Positions 41,505-50,475 of a DNA stretch of 50,725 bases are shown here, piece by piece; positions within the stretch are counted from its first letter, which is position 1, and each line of letters starts with the position of its first letter. The position numbers and the translations under genes are program-made. Under the pieces are notes generated by a model, which saw only the letters and a list, made by a program, of their open reading frames with translations, was not told the DNA's origin and did not search any database. Source of the stretch: Azohydromonas aeria (GTDB lineage Bacteria > Pseudomonadota > Gammaproteobacteria > Burkholderiales > Burkholderiaceae_C); the NCBI RefSeq assembly GCF_009760915.1, contig NZ_VIDQ01000057.1, positions 1 to 50,725 on the forward strand. Reading direction: 5' to 3'.

Positions 41505-43895
41505 TCAGTTGCGCACGGGCTTGCCGGTCTGCAGCATGCCCATGATGCGTTCCTGGGTCTTGGGGTGGCCCAGCAGCGCGCAGAAGTGCTTGCGCTCCAG
41601 GGCCATCAGGTATTCCTCGGTCACCGGCGTGCCGGCGTCCACGTCGCCGCCGCAGATCACGTCGGCGATCATGCGGGCGATGCGGTAGTCATGCGCGCTG
41701 ATGAAGCCGCCGTCGCGCATGCCCACGAGCTGCGCCTCGATGGTGGCGATGCCCGAGCGGCCCGCCACCGGGAAAGCCTTCTTCAAGGGCGGCCGCCAGC
41801 CGGAAGCGGCCAGTGCCTTCGCCTCGTTGAGCGCCACGAACAGCAGCTCGTCCTTGTGCGGCACGACCACGTCGCCGTCCTGCAGGTAGCCCAGCTTCCT
41901 CGACTCCAGCGCGCTGGTGCCGACGGTGGCCATGGCTGCGGCCGTGAAACCGTCCTTCAGGAAAGGCAGTAGGTCGGTGTTGGGTGCGGCGGCACCCTTC
42001 TCCGCGGCGCGGCGCGCGATGTAGGTCAGGCCGCCGGCGCCGGGGATGAGGCCCACGCCGACCTCGACGAGGCCGACGTAGCTCTCCATCGCCGCCACGC
42101 GCCTGGCGCAGTGCACCGCCAGCTCGCAGCCGCCGCCCAGGGCGATGCCGCGCATCGCGGCCACCACCGGCACGCCGGCGTAGCGCACGCGCAGCATCAT
42201 CTGCTGCATCTTCTGCTCTTCGGGCCCGATGCCGGCCGGACCCTTGGCCATGAACACCGGCATCAAAGACTCCAGGTTCGCGCCGGCCGAGAACATCTCG
42301 TCGGGCGACCAGATCACCAGCGCCTTGAACTGCTTCTCGGCCAGCTCCACCGCCTTCACCAGCGCCGCGGTCACATCCGGGCTGATCAGGTGCAGCTTGG
42401 AGGTGATGCTGGCGATCAGCACCTCGCCGTCCAGCGTCCAGGCGCGCAGCTCGGGCTCGCGGAACAGCTCGGTGCCGGACTTCAGGGCATCGGCGCCCAG
42501 CCCCGCCACGGTCTCGGGGAACAGCTGGCGCTCATACACCGGCAGCTCGCGCCGGGGCACGAAGCGCGCCTGCGAGGCGCTCCACGAGCCCTCCGGCACG
42601 TGCACGCCGCCGCGCTCGGCCACGGACCCCTCGAACACCCAGGCCGGCAGCGGCGCATTCGACAAGGCCTTGCCCGCCTCGACGTCCTCGCGCACCCACT
42701 GCGCCACCTGGGCCCAGCCCGCGGCCTGCCACAGCTCGAAGGGGCCCTGGCTCATGCCGAAGCCCCAGCGCAGCGCGAGGTCCACCTCGCGCGCGGAGTC
42801 GGCGATGTCCTGCAGGTGCACCGCCGCATAGTGGAAGCCGTCACGCAGGATCGCCCATAGGAACTGCGCCTGAGGGTTGGTCGATTCGCGCAGCAGCTTC
42901 AGCCGCTCCGCCGGTGCCTTCTTCAGCATGCGGCCGACGATCTCGTCGGCCTTGGCGCCCGAAGGCACGTACTCGCGCTTGGCCGGGTCGAGCCGCAGGA
43001 TGTCCTTGCCCTGCTTGCGGTAGAAGCCCGCGCCGGCCTTCTGGCCCAGCGCGCCCTGCTCGATCAGGCCGGCAAGCACCGGCGGCGTGGCGAAGTGCTC
43101 CTTGAACGGATCGTCGGGCAGCTGCTCGCGCATGGTGCGGACCACGTGCGCCAGCGTGTCCAGGCCCACCACGTCGGCGGTGCGGAAGGTGCCCGAGCTG
43201 GCGCGGCCGAGCTTCTTGCCGGTGAGGTCGTCCACCACGTCGTACGTCAGGCCGAAGCGCTCGGCCTCCACCATCGTGGCCAGCATGTTCATCACGCCGA
43301 CGCGGTTGGCGACGAAGTTGGGCGTGTCCTTGGCGCGCACCACGCCCTTGCCCAGGCCGGTGGTGACGAAGGTCTCCAGCTGGTCGAGGATCTCGCTCGC
43401 CGTCTGCGGCGCCGGGATCAGCTCGACGAGCTGCATGTAGCGCGGCGGGTTGAAGAAGTGGATGCCGCAAAAGCGCGTGCGCAGGCCTTCGGGCAGCGAC
43501 TGCGCCAGTTGCGTGATCGACAGCCCCGAGGTGTTGGAGGCGACGATGGCGTGCGGCGCCACGTGCGGCGCGATCTTCTCGTAGAGCGCCTGCTTCCAGT
43601 CCATGCGCTCGGCGATCGCCTCGATCACCAGGTCGCATTCGGCCAGCAGCGCCAGGTCGTCGTCGTAGTTGGCGGCTTGGATCAGCGCGCCTTCCTCGGC
43701 CAGCGCCAGCGGCGCGGGTTTCAGCTTTTTCAGGTTGTCCACCGCCTTGGCGACGATGGCGTTCTTGGGCCCCTCCTTCGCCGGCAGGTCGAACAGCACC
43801 ACCGGCACGCGCACGTTGATGAAGTGGGCCGCGATCTGCGTGCCCATCACGCCGGCGCCGAGCACGGCGGCCTTGCGGACCTGGAATCGACTCAT
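41505..43895 (-). CDS. 3-hydroxyacyl-CoA dehydrogenase/enoyl-CoA hydratase (FadB/FadN type)
   Basis: The 796-aa bifunctional enzyme has the NAD-binding dehydrogenase domain first (VLGAGVMGTQIAAHF near the start; FFNPPRYMQLVELIP) and a crotonase domain at the C-terminal end (FSAGANLESLM, GGGCELAVHCARRVA, VGVGLIPGAGG). This order matches FadN-type proteins rather than E. coli FadB, where the hydratase comes first. It would hydrate enoyl-CoA and oxidise 3-hydroxyacyl-CoA. ATG 43895 has AAGGAGA eight bases upstream. It lies between the DUF2147 gene and the thiolase gene. Confidence 0.92.
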   Translation of the reverse strand: MSRFQVRKAAVLGAGVMGTQIAAHFINVRVPVVLFDLPAKEGPKNAIVAKAVDNLKKLKPAPLALAEEGALIQAANYDDDLALLAECDLVIEAIAERMDWKQALYEKIAPHVAPHAIVASNTSGLSITQLAQSLPEGLRTRFCGIHFFNPPRYMQLVELIPAPQTASEILDQLETFVTTGLGKGVVRAKDTPNFVANRVGVMNMLATMVEAERFGLTYDVVDDLTGKKLGRASSGTFRTADVVGLDTLAHVVRTMREQLPDDPFKEHFATPPVLAGLIEQGALGQKAGAGFYRKQGKDILRLDPAKREYVPSGAKADEIVGRMLKKAPAERLKLLRESTNPQAQFLWAILRDGFHYAAVHLQDIADSAREVDLALRWGFGMSQGPFELWQAAGWAQVAQWVREDVEAGKALSNAPLPAWVFEGSVAERGGVHVPEGSWSASQARFVPRRELPVYERQLFPETVAGLGADALKSGTELFREPELRAWTLDGEVLIASITSKLHLISPDVTAALVKAVELAEKQFKALVIWSPDEMFSAGANLESLMPVFMAKGPAGIGPEEQKMQQMMLRVRYAGVPVVAAMRGIALGGGCELAVHCARRVAAMESYVGLVEVGVGLIPGAGGLTYIARRAAEKGAAAPNTDLLPFLKDGFTAAAMATVGTSALESRKLGYLQDGDVVVPHKDELLFVALNEAKALAASGWRPPLKKAFPVAGRSGIATIEAQLVGMRDGGFISAHDYRIARMIADVICGGDVDAGTPVTEEYLMALERKHFCALLGHPKTQERIMGMLQTGKPVRN

Positions 43896-43968
43896 GGAAA
43901 AGTCTCCTTGGAAAGCTTGGAGAGGAAATCGAGGGGCAAGCGACCAGGAAAGGCGCGCCGCGGCGCCG

Positions 43969-44418
43969 CTATTCCACGCGCTGCCAGGTCTGGCTGCGGC
44001 CCAGCGCCGGCAGCCCGATGTAGCCGCGCACGCCCAGGCGGCTGCCGCCGTCCTCGGGCCGCAGCCGCACCTTGTAGACCTTGCCGTTGTTCGGGTCGAG
44101 GATGTCCCCGCCGCCCCACTGGCCGGGCTCCTCCTGGCGCACGTTGCGCAGCACCGTCATGCCCAGCACGGGCTGGCCCTTGCGCTCGTCGCTGCAGGCG
44201 TCGCAGCGCGAGTCCGCCTTGGCCGGGTCCAGCACCTGCTCGACCCGGCCCGAGAGCACGCCGCCGGACTCGGTGATGCGCACCAGCGACTTCGGCTGCC
44301 CGGTGGCGTCGTCGATGGTGCGCCACAGGCCCACCGGCGTGGCCGGCTGGGCCCAGGCGGCCGCCGGCACGGCCGCGACGGCCAGCAGCGCCGCGGCGCC
44401 AAGCAGTTGCGCGCGCAT
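43969..44418 (-). CDS. Exported DUF2147 protein
   Basis: The 149-aa protein has a signal peptide (QLLGAAALLAVAAVPAAAWA) and a DUF2147 domain: VGLWRTIDDATGQPKSLVRI, VLDPAKADSRCDACSDERKG and ILDPNNGKVYKVRL, ending WQRVE. The Cys pair CDAC probably forms a periplasmic disulphide. These small proteins are lipocalin-like and may bind fatty acids, which would suit the operon, but function is unproven. Its ATG overlaps the acyl-CoA dehydrogenase stop (TGATG), so the two are translationally coupled. Confidence 0.88.
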   Translation of the reverse strand: MRAQLLGAAALLAVAAVPAAAWAQPATPVGLWRTIDDATGQPKSLVRITESGGVLSGRVEQVLDPAKADSRCDACSDERKGQPVLGMTVLRNVRQEEPGQWGGGDILDPNNGKVYKVRLRPEDGGSRLGVRGYIGLPALGRSQTWQRVE

Positions 44419-46205
44419 CAGAACAGCGCCTCGTCCAGCGCCATCAGCGGCTGCGCGCCGCTGCGCGCGCGGCGGATGAGCATGGCCGTCTCGGGCAGCA
44501 GCTTGGCGAAGTAGAAGCGGATGGTGGCGAGCTTGGCGCGGTAGAACGCGTCCTCGTCCTGCTTCTGCAGCGCGATGCGCGCCTGCAGCGTGAACAGGTA
44601 GGCGAACACCAGGTGCCCGCACACGCGCAGGTAGTCCACCGCCGCGGCGCCGACCTCGTCGCGGTTCTGGAAGGCCTTGAAGCCCAGCTCGGTGGTGAGC
44701 TTCACGACCTTGTCGCCCAGGTCCGCCAGCGGGTTGACGAACTCCTGCATCGCCTCGTTGACGCCTTCCTCCTCAATCAGCTCGCGCACCTTGGCGCCGA
44801 AGATCTTCATGCGCCGGCCGTTGTCGGCGAGCACCTTGCGGCCCAGCAGGTCCAGCGCCTGGATGGTGTTGGTGCCCTCGTAGATCATGTTGATGCGCGC
44901 GTCGCGCACGAACTGCTCCATGCCCCACTCGGCGATGTAGCCGTGGCCGCCGAAGACCTGCAGGCACTCGGAGGTGGCGATCCAGCCGTTGTCGGTGAGG
45001 AAGGCCTTCACCACGGGCGTGAGCAGCGCCAGCAGCTCGGCCGCCTCCTGGCGCTCGTCCTCGTCCTCGGACGCGTGCGCCTGGTCCAGCAGCAGCGCGC
45101 TGTACATCGCCAGCGCCCGGCCGCCCTCGGCATAGGCGCGCGCCGTCAGCAGCATGCGGCGCACGTCGGGGTGCACGATGATCGGGTCGGCCGGCTTGTC
45201 CGGCGCCTTGGGGCCGGAGAGCGCGCGCATCTGCAGCCGGTCCCGGGCATAGGCCACGGCGTTCTGGTAGGCCACCTCGGTCAGGCCCAGGGACTGCATC
45301 CCCACCCCCAGCCGCGCCGCGTTCATCATCACGAACATGGCCTGCAGCCCCTGGTTCGGCTCGCCCACGAGCGTGCCGTGCGCGCCTTCGAGCACCATCT
45401 GGCAGGTCGAGTTGCCATGGATGCCCATCTTGTGCTCCAGGGCCGAGCAGAAGATGCCGTTGCGCTCGCCCAGGCCGCCGTCGGCCTGGGGCAGGAACTT
45501 GGGCACCACGAACAGCGAGATCCCCTTGCTGCCCGGGGGCGCGTCGGGCAGCCGCGCCAGCACCAGGTGCACGATGTTCTCGGCCAGGTCGTGCTCGCCG
45601 GCGGAGATGAAGATCTTCTGGCCCGTGAGGCGGTACGAGCCGTCGGGCTGCGGCTCGGCCTTCGTGCGCAGCATCCCCAGATCGGTGCCGCAATGCGGCT
45701 CGGTCAGGCACATGGTGCCGCTCCACTCGCCGCTGGTGAGCTTGGGCAGGTAGAGGGCCTTCTGCTCCTCGGTGCCGTGCGCGTGCAGGCATTCGTAGGC
45801 GCCGTGCGAGAGGCCGGGGTACATGGTCCAGGCCTGGCTGGCGGAATTCAGCATCTCGTAGAGACACTGGTTGAGCACGATGGGCAGGCCCTGGCCTCCA
45901 TGCCCGGGGTCGCACGACAGCGCGCCCCAGCCGCCCTCGACGAACTGCTGGTAGGCCGCCTTGAAGCCCGTGGGCGTGCGCACCTCATGCGTGTCCTTGT
46001 CGAGCGTGCAACCTTCGCGGTCACCCACGGCGTTGAGCGGCTGCACCACCTGCGCGGCGAACTTGCCCGCCTCCTCCAGCACGGCGTTGATGGTGTCCGC
46101 GTCGGCATCCGCGTGCCGCGGCATGGCCTTGAACACCTCGGCGACCTGCAGCATCTCGTGCAGCACGAACTGCATGTCGCGCAGCGGGGGCGTGTACTGG
46201 GGCAT
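44418..46205 (-). CDS. Acyl-CoA dehydrogenase
   Basis: The 595-aa flavoenzyme oxidises acyl-CoA to trans-2-enoyl-CoA. It contains the FAD/substrate regions GTMCLTEPHCGTDLGM, KIFISAGEHDLAENIVH and the C-terminal segment QVFGGHGYIAEWGMEQ, where RDARINMIYEGTNTIQ supplies the catalytic base region. The extra N-terminal and C-terminal segments (it is about 200 residues longer than classical members) match the large FadE-like subgroup. ATG 46205 has GAGGAGA six bases upstream. It lies 31 bp after tetR and overlaps the DUF2147 start. Confidence 0.92.
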   Translation of the reverse strand: MPQYTPPLRDMQFVLHEMLQVAEVFKAMPRHADADADTINAVLEEAGKFAAQVVQPLNAVGDREGCTLDKDTHEVRTPTGFKAAYQQFVEGGWGALSCDPGHGGQGLPIVLNQCLYEMLNSASQAWTMYPGLSHGAYECLHAHGTEEQKALYLPKLTSGEWSGTMCLTEPHCGTDLGMLRTKAEPQPDGSYRLTGQKIFISAGEHDLAENIVHLVLARLPDAPPGSKGISLFVVPKFLPQADGGLGERNGIFCSALEHKMGIHGNSTCQMVLEGAHGTLVGEPNQGLQAMFVMMNAARLGVGMQSLGLTEVAYQNAVAYARDRLQMRALSGPKAPDKPADPIIVHPDVRRMLLTARAYAEGGRALAMYSALLLDQAHASEDEDERQEAAELLALLTPVVKAFLTDNGWIATSECLQVFGGHGYIAEWGMEQFVRDARINMIYEGTNTIQALDLLGRKVLADNGRRMKIFGAKVRELIEEEGVNEAMQEFVNPLADLGDKVVKLTTELGFKAFQNRDEVGAAAVDYLRVCGHLVFAYLFTLQARIALQKQDEDAFYRAKLATIRFYFAKLLPETAMLIRRARSGAQPLMALDEALF

Positions 46206-46236
46206 GGGCTTCTCCTCGAAAGGCTGTTGAAGGGGC

Positions 46237-46920
46237 TCAGCCGCGCGCGGCAGGCGATGGGGAGACGGTGGCGTCGGCGCCGCCGGGCGCCGCGGCCCAG
46301 CGCTCGACGATGCGGTCGAATCCGGCGCGCGCGCGGCGCGGCGCGTCGTCGCGGCGCAGCAGCCGCGCGTCGTGGTGCACGGCCAGGATCAGCCCGTGGA
46401 TCTCGAAGCGCAGCTGCACCGCGTCGGCCTCGGCGCGCAGGTGCCCCTCGTCAAGCGCAAGCTCGATGGCGCGCTCCAGCGCCGCGTGCCAGTCCGCCAC
46501 CATCGCCACCAGCGCGTCGCGCACGGCGCCGGGGCGGTCGTCGAACTCCACCGCGCCGCTGATGTAGATGCAGCCCGCGGCCAGCTCCGCCGTGACCCGC
46601 TCCAGCCAGTTCTCGAACAGCACGCGCAGCCGCGGCAAGCCCCGCGGCACGCGCAGCGCGGGCTCGAACACCTCGGCCGAGAAGCGGCGGTGGTACTCGC
46701 GGATGACGGCGATCTGCAGTTCCTCGCGCGAGCCGAAATGCGCGAACACGCCCGACTTGCTCATGCGCGTGTGCTCGGCCAGCAGCCCGATGGACAGGCC
46801 TTCCAGCCCCGCGTGCAGCGCGTGCGTCAGCGCCGCGTCCAGGATCACCGCGCGCGTGGCCCGCCCCTTGCCGGAGCGGGCATCGGCGGCAGCGTCGGGA
46901 GAGCGCAGGGCTGGGGTCAT
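46237..46920 (-). CDS. TetR family repressor of the fatty-acid operon
   Basis: The 227-aa regulator has an N-terminal TetR helix-turn-helix (RAVILDAALTHALHAGLEG, then IGLLAEHTRMSKSGVFAHFG) and a C-terminal ligand domain (LRVLFENWLERVTAELAAGC, residues about 100-200). It is the first gene of the likely operon tetR-acyl-CoA dehydrogenase-DUF2147-FadB-FadA. The perfect palindrome at 46936-46947, 16 bp upstream of its start, is its probable operator, implying autoregulation and relief by an acyl-CoA ligand (inferred). Confidence 0.88.
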   Translation of the reverse strand: MTPALRSPDAAADARSGKGRATRAVILDAALTHALHAGLEGLSIGLLAEHTRMSKSGVFAHFGSREELQIAVIREYHRRFSAEVFEPALRVPRGLPRLRVLFENWLERVTAELAAGCIYISGAVEFDDRPGAVRDALVAMVADWHAALERAIELALDEGHLRAEADAVQLRFEIHGLILAVHHDARLLRRDDAPRRARAGFDRIVERWAAAPGGADATVSPSPAARG

Positions 46921-46935
46921 GGCATCGCCTGGAAT

Positions 46936-46947
46936 ACGAACGTTCGT
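46936..46947. promoter_or_regulatory. Palindromic TetR operator candidate
   Basis: ACGAACGTTCGT is a perfect 12-bp palindrome in the tetR upstream region. Its place just before a TetR-led operon suggests a repressor site for tetR and the following beta-oxidation genes. Confidence 0.65.
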
Positions 46948-46967
46948 TCTATTCTAGGGACATGAAG

Positions 46968-46989
46968 AACCCCGGCGCAAGCCGGGGTT
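46968..46989 (-). terminator. Terminator of the FadL-type gene
   Basis: AACCCCGGC and GCCGGGGTT form a 9-bp stem around GCAA. It lies 47 bp beyond the fadL-type stop; on the minus strand it is followed by TTCTTC, a partial T-tract. It insulates the tetR operon. Confidence 0.75.
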
Positions 46990-47035
46990 TGTGCGTAGCG
47001 CGGCGCCGCGCGGCGCGGCGCGGCGCCGGCAGGAA

Positions 47036-48361
47036 TCAGAAGGACTGCGAGTACTGCGCGCCCAGGATCCAGATGCGGTTGTCGTAGCTGCCGGTGACGC
47101 GGCCACGGCCCAGGGCCACCTCGTCGTTGTCGATCTTGGGGTCCTTGACGCGGATGTAGGCGACGCCGAAATCGATGCGGCTGTCGGGCGAAAGGCGCCA
47201 CTGGGCGCCCGCGGTCAGCCACAGGCGGTTGCCATCGGGCAGCGACACCAGCGTGGTGCTCGGGCCGCGCACCGGTGTGCGGTCGTAGGCCAGGCCGCCC
47301 TTGAGCGTCCAGGCGCTGTCGAGGGTGTAGTTCGCCCCCAGTGCCATGCGCCAGGAGTTGCGGAAGTTGGCCTTGAGCGTCTGCGCCGGCGGGCCGTTGG
47401 CGGCGTCGGGGTTGGCCGCGGTGGGGCCGCTGCGCCGGATGTCCACATCCTGGATGCTGTCCCACCCGGTCCAGGACAGGTCGCCCAGCAGTTCCCACTG
47501 CGGATTCACGCGCTGCGCCAGCGACAGGAGCACGGTGTCGGGCAGCTTGATGCGTGCATACGCCGGCCCATTGACGGCCGGAGCCAGCACCCCCCCAGCC
47601 AGCCCGCCCGCCTTCAGGTCGCCGGACACGGTGTGCTTGATGGCCGAGCGGTAGGACAGGCCCACGCGGGTGTCCGGCGAAGGCTTGTAGAGCAGGCCCA
47701 CGTTCCAGCCCAGGGACCAGTCATCGGCCTTGAAGCTCACCGTCGAGGCGGCAAGGCCGGGGGTGGCCACGGACGCCAGGCGCAGGTAGTCCGCGTCCAG
47801 CAGCTGGTAGCTCACGCCCGCGCCCAGCGAGAGCGTGTCGTTGACCTTGAAGGCCAGCGACGGGTTGATGTTGATGGTCTTGACGTCGAAGTGCAGGGCA
47901 TGGGCGCCGCCGACCCACGGATTCCCGTACTCCGTCTTGAGCCCGAACGGTGCGCTCACCCCGATGCCGGCCCACAGTTGCGGGCTCAATTTCCAGCTTA
48001 GGTAGGCGTTGGGCACGAAGTTGGTCGTGCCCGCGTTGCCGCCGTTGCCCGCGGCAGCGAGCGCGCCGACCTGGGAGCCGTTGTCACGGAACTTGGCACT
48101 GATGTCCACCACCGAGCCGCCCAGCGAGACCTCGCGGTCGCGCAGCTCGGTCATGCCCGCGGGGTTGAAGAAGATGGTGCTGGCGTTGTCGGTGGCCGCG
48201 GCCGAGCCGGCGTAGGCATTGGCGATGCCGCTGGCGTTCTGCTCCAGCAGCTGGAAACCCGCGGCCTGCGCCAGCGAGCAGCCCAGCAGCCCCAGCAGCG
48301 CGGCGGGCACGGCCTTGAGCCGGCTGCTGTACGGGCGGGCGGGCGTCGAGATCCTTGTCAT
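47036..48361 (-). CDS. FadL/OmpP1/TodX outer-membrane transporter
   Basis: The 441-aa protein has a signal peptide ending SLAQA, then the mature N-terminus AGFQLLEQNASGIANAYAGS and the family signature TIFFNPAGMTELRD. The rest alternates as amphipathic beta strands and ends with the C-terminal phenylalanine (QYSQSF) used by the outer-membrane assembly machinery. FadL proteins take up long-chain fatty acids or other hydrophobic substrates. ATG 48361 has AGGAGA eight bases upstream. It is next to but separate from the beta-oxidation operon, which supports a fatty-acid role. Confidence 0.92.
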   Translation of the reverse strand: MTRISTPARPYSSRLKAVPAALLGLLGCSLAQAAGFQLLEQNASGIANAYAGSAAATDNASTIFFNPAGMTELRDREVSLGGSVVDISAKFRDNGSQVGALAAAGNGGNAGTTNFVPNAYLSWKLSPQLWAGIGVSAPFGLKTEYGNPWVGGAHALHFDVKTININPSLAFKVNDTLSLGAGVSYQLLDADYLRLASVATPGLAASTVSFKADDWSLGWNVGLLYKPSPDTRVGLSYRSAIKHTVSGDLKAGGLAGGVLAPAVNGPAYARIKLPDTVLLSLAQRVNPQWELLGDLSWTGWDSIQDVDIRRSGPTAANPDAANGPPAQTLKANFRNSWRMALGANYTLDSAWTLKGGLAYDRTPVRGPSTTLVSLPDGNRLWLTAGAQWRLSPDSRIDFGVAYIRVKDPKIDNDEVALGRGRVTGSYDNRIWILGAQYSQSF

Positions 48362-48527
48362 GCGTTGTCTCCTGCGAAACGAGTCGATCGAGCGGTTGGA
48401 ACGGGATGCGCGCCGCGCGCCTCCCTCTCAGGTGGGACAGGATGATCCCCATGTCGGGCGGTTTCAGTCCGTGACAACGCCAGCTTGTGGCGTCCGGGCA
48501 ACGGCCGGCGGCGGCGGCCCGGGGCGC

Positions 48528-49223
48528 TCACCGTTCCGGCGAATGCGCCTGCGGCGGCGGCCGCAGCCACTGCGCGATGCCCCACCAGGCCAGCGCCCAG
48601 GCCGCGCCGATGATCCAGCCGGCGAGCACGTCGCTGGGCCAGTGCACGCCCAGGTAGACACGGCTGGCACCCACCAGCACCGTCAGCACCACGGCGCAGG
48701 CCATCACGTGCAGCCGCAACCGCCGCCGTGTCAGCTGCCGCGCCACCAGCGCCGCCAGCGTCAGGTACACCAGCGCCGCCAGCAGCGCATGGCCGCTGGG
48801 AAAGCTGGGCGTGAGCACGTAGGCGCCGTGCGGCACCAGGTCCGGGCGCGGACGGCCGAACAGATCCTTGAGCAGGTCCGACAGCAGCGCGCCGCTCAGG
48901 CACGCCGCCAGCACCGAGACCGCCGTGCGCCGCCGCCCGGCCAGGAACAGGAAGCTGGCCACGCCCAGCAGCAGCAGGCCCAGCACGCCATGGCTGCCCA
49001 GCGCGGTGAGGTCGCGCATGAAGCTCTCGAACCAGCGTGGGCCCAGCGGATCGGCCGGGTCGGCCGGGTTGCGCAGCGCCAGCAGCAGGGCGCGGTCCAG
49101 CGCGTGCGTCTCGCCCTCGCCGATGTCGTCGCCCAGTGCCATGAAGAGCCACAGCCCCGCCGCCGCGGCCAGCAGCGCCGCCAGCACGCGCGGCTCGGGC
49201 CGCCGGGTCCACCACCTGTCCAT
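48528..49223 (-). CDS. PAP2-family membrane phosphatase
   Basis: The 231-aa polytopic protein has the three PAP2 motifs: KDLFGRPRPD, PSFPSGHALLA and SRVYLGVHWPSDVLAG. All catalytic residues (Lys/Arg/Arg, His, His/Asp) are present. It would dephosphorylate lipid phosphates such as phosphatidic acid or undecaprenyl pyrophosphate on the periplasmic side. ATG 49223 has AAAGGA six bases upstream. The FadL-type gene starts 166 bp downstream on the same strand; independent transcription is likely. Confidence 0.9.
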   Translation of the reverse strand: MDRWWTRRPEPRVLAALLAAAAGLWLFMALGDDIGEGETHALDRALLLALRNPADPADPLGPRWFESFMRDLTALGSHGVLGLLLLGVASFLFLAGRRRTAVSVLAACLSGALLSDLLKDLFGRPRPDLVPHGAYVLTPSFPSGHALLAALVYLTLAALVARQLTRRRLRLHVMACAVVLTVLVGASRVYLGVHWPSDVLAGWIIGAAWALAWWGIAQWLRPPPQAHSPER

Positions 49224-49442
49224 GCCGTTCCTTTCCTCGATTGAATGACCGCGCCTGCGCCCCCCGCGCCGCCGCCCGGCATGCCGGCTGCCTGCAGCGG
49301 CGCTGCGGGCCGCGATCGCGGGCCGGTGCGCGCGGCCGTTACCTCCTGTGCCAACGGCTACGGCGGCGGTGCTGGATTTGTCGCGAGCGCCGGACTATGC
49401 CTGCGCTGTGGCGGGCTGCACCGGCGCGGAGAAGGAATGGCA

Positions 49443-50171
49443 ATGAGCTTGCAATCGGGGATCGGGATGCTGGCGCTGGTGCTCGGCTCGGCCAGCGCGG
49501 GATGGCTGCTGCACGGGCTGGCCCGGCCGCCGCAGGCCGAGCCGGCGGCCACCGCGGCAGCCGAGCCGGCGGATGCGGCGTCGCGCGGCTCGCTGCTGGC
49601 CTTTCCGCAGGTCACGGGCAGCGGCGCCGCGCCCGATGCCGGCGCGCCGGAGGTGGAGCTGCACGCCGACGGCAGCGCCAGCATCCGCGTGCAGCACCGG
49701 CCGCCGGCCTGGGTGCTGGCCGAGCTGTGCCGCCAGGGCGCGCGCGGGCTGCCGGGCTGCGGCCCGTCGGCCACGGCCCAGGCCCAGCCGGCGGCGCCGG
49801 TGGCGGCGCTGACCCCCGCCCCGGAGCTGGCCCCGCCCGACGTCTCCCGGCTGCTGCCGCGGCTGCGCGACCCGGCCGAGTCGGTGCGCTACCAGGCGCT
49901 GATGCACGCGCGCGCCGAGGGGCTGATGCTGCCCGAAGGCACGCTGCGCTCGCTCATGGAAACGGACTCGTCCGAGCGCGTGCGCATCGAGGCCTACGAG
50001 GCCTGGGTCGAGGCCCATTCGGGCACCGACGACGACCTGCGCGCGGCCCTCAACACCGTGCTGCGCATCCCGCAGCCGGCGCTGCAGGCGCGCGCGCGCG
50101 AGCAGCTCGACGACCTGGAGGAAAGCCTGCGCCAGGACGCCGCCTCGGCCCAGCAGCCGCCGCGGTTCTGA
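49443..50171 (+). CDS. Membrane-anchored protein with helical C-terminus, copy 1
   Basis: The 242-aa protein starts at ATG 49443 because GAAGGA is six bases upstream; the ATG at 49437 abuts that site. It has an N-terminal anchor (GIGMLALVLGSASAGWLLHG), a Pro/Ala-rich linker, a short beta segment (EVELHADGSASIRVQH) and a C-terminal HEAT-like helical region (LRDPAESVRYQALMHARAEG, SSERVRIEAYEAWVEAHSG). I do not know the family. The gene beginning at 50476 has the same layout and a similar start, so the two are probably tandem paralogues. Confidence 0.6.
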   Translation: MSLQSGIGMLALVLGSASAGWLLHGLARPPQAEPAATAAAEPADAASRGSLLAFPQVTGSGAAPDAGAPEVELHADGSASIRVQHRPPAWVLAELCRQGARGLPGCGPSATAQAQPAAPVAALTPAPELAPPDVSRLLPRLRDPAESVRYQALMHARAEGLMLPEGTLRSLMETDSSERVRIEAYEAWVEAHSGTDDDLRAALNTVLRIPQPALQARAREQLDDLEESLRQDAASAQQPPRF

Positions 50172-50244
50172 GCCCGAAGGCAGCGGACCTCCGCGCGCCC
50201 GGCGCAGCAGGCGGCCGGCTCGGCCAACCCCTCGCGCTTTCCCG

Positions 50245-50260
50245 CCCCCGCTTCCGGGGG
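50245..50260. terminator. Stem-loop downstream of copy 1
   Basis: CCCCCG and CGGGGG form a 6-bp stem around CTTC, 74 bp after the 49443 gene. There is no T-tract. The remainder of the 50172-50475 gap shows nothing I can assign. Confidence 0.3.
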
Positions 50261-50475
50261 AGACCTGGCCGCACCGCGCCTGGCTCCCCTGGGCGGGGGC
50301 TTGCCTCCATCGGAGCCATGCGCCGCGGGTTCGCACCTAGACCTCCCTGGGGAGGCGGCGGCCGCGCGGCGCGCCTACCTTGTGTGCAGGTGCATGAGAG
50401 AGGCCCGCCGGCAGCGGGCGCGGACGGCGGCCCGGTTGCGGACGCATCGTCCCCGGGCAACACGAGGAGATGGCG

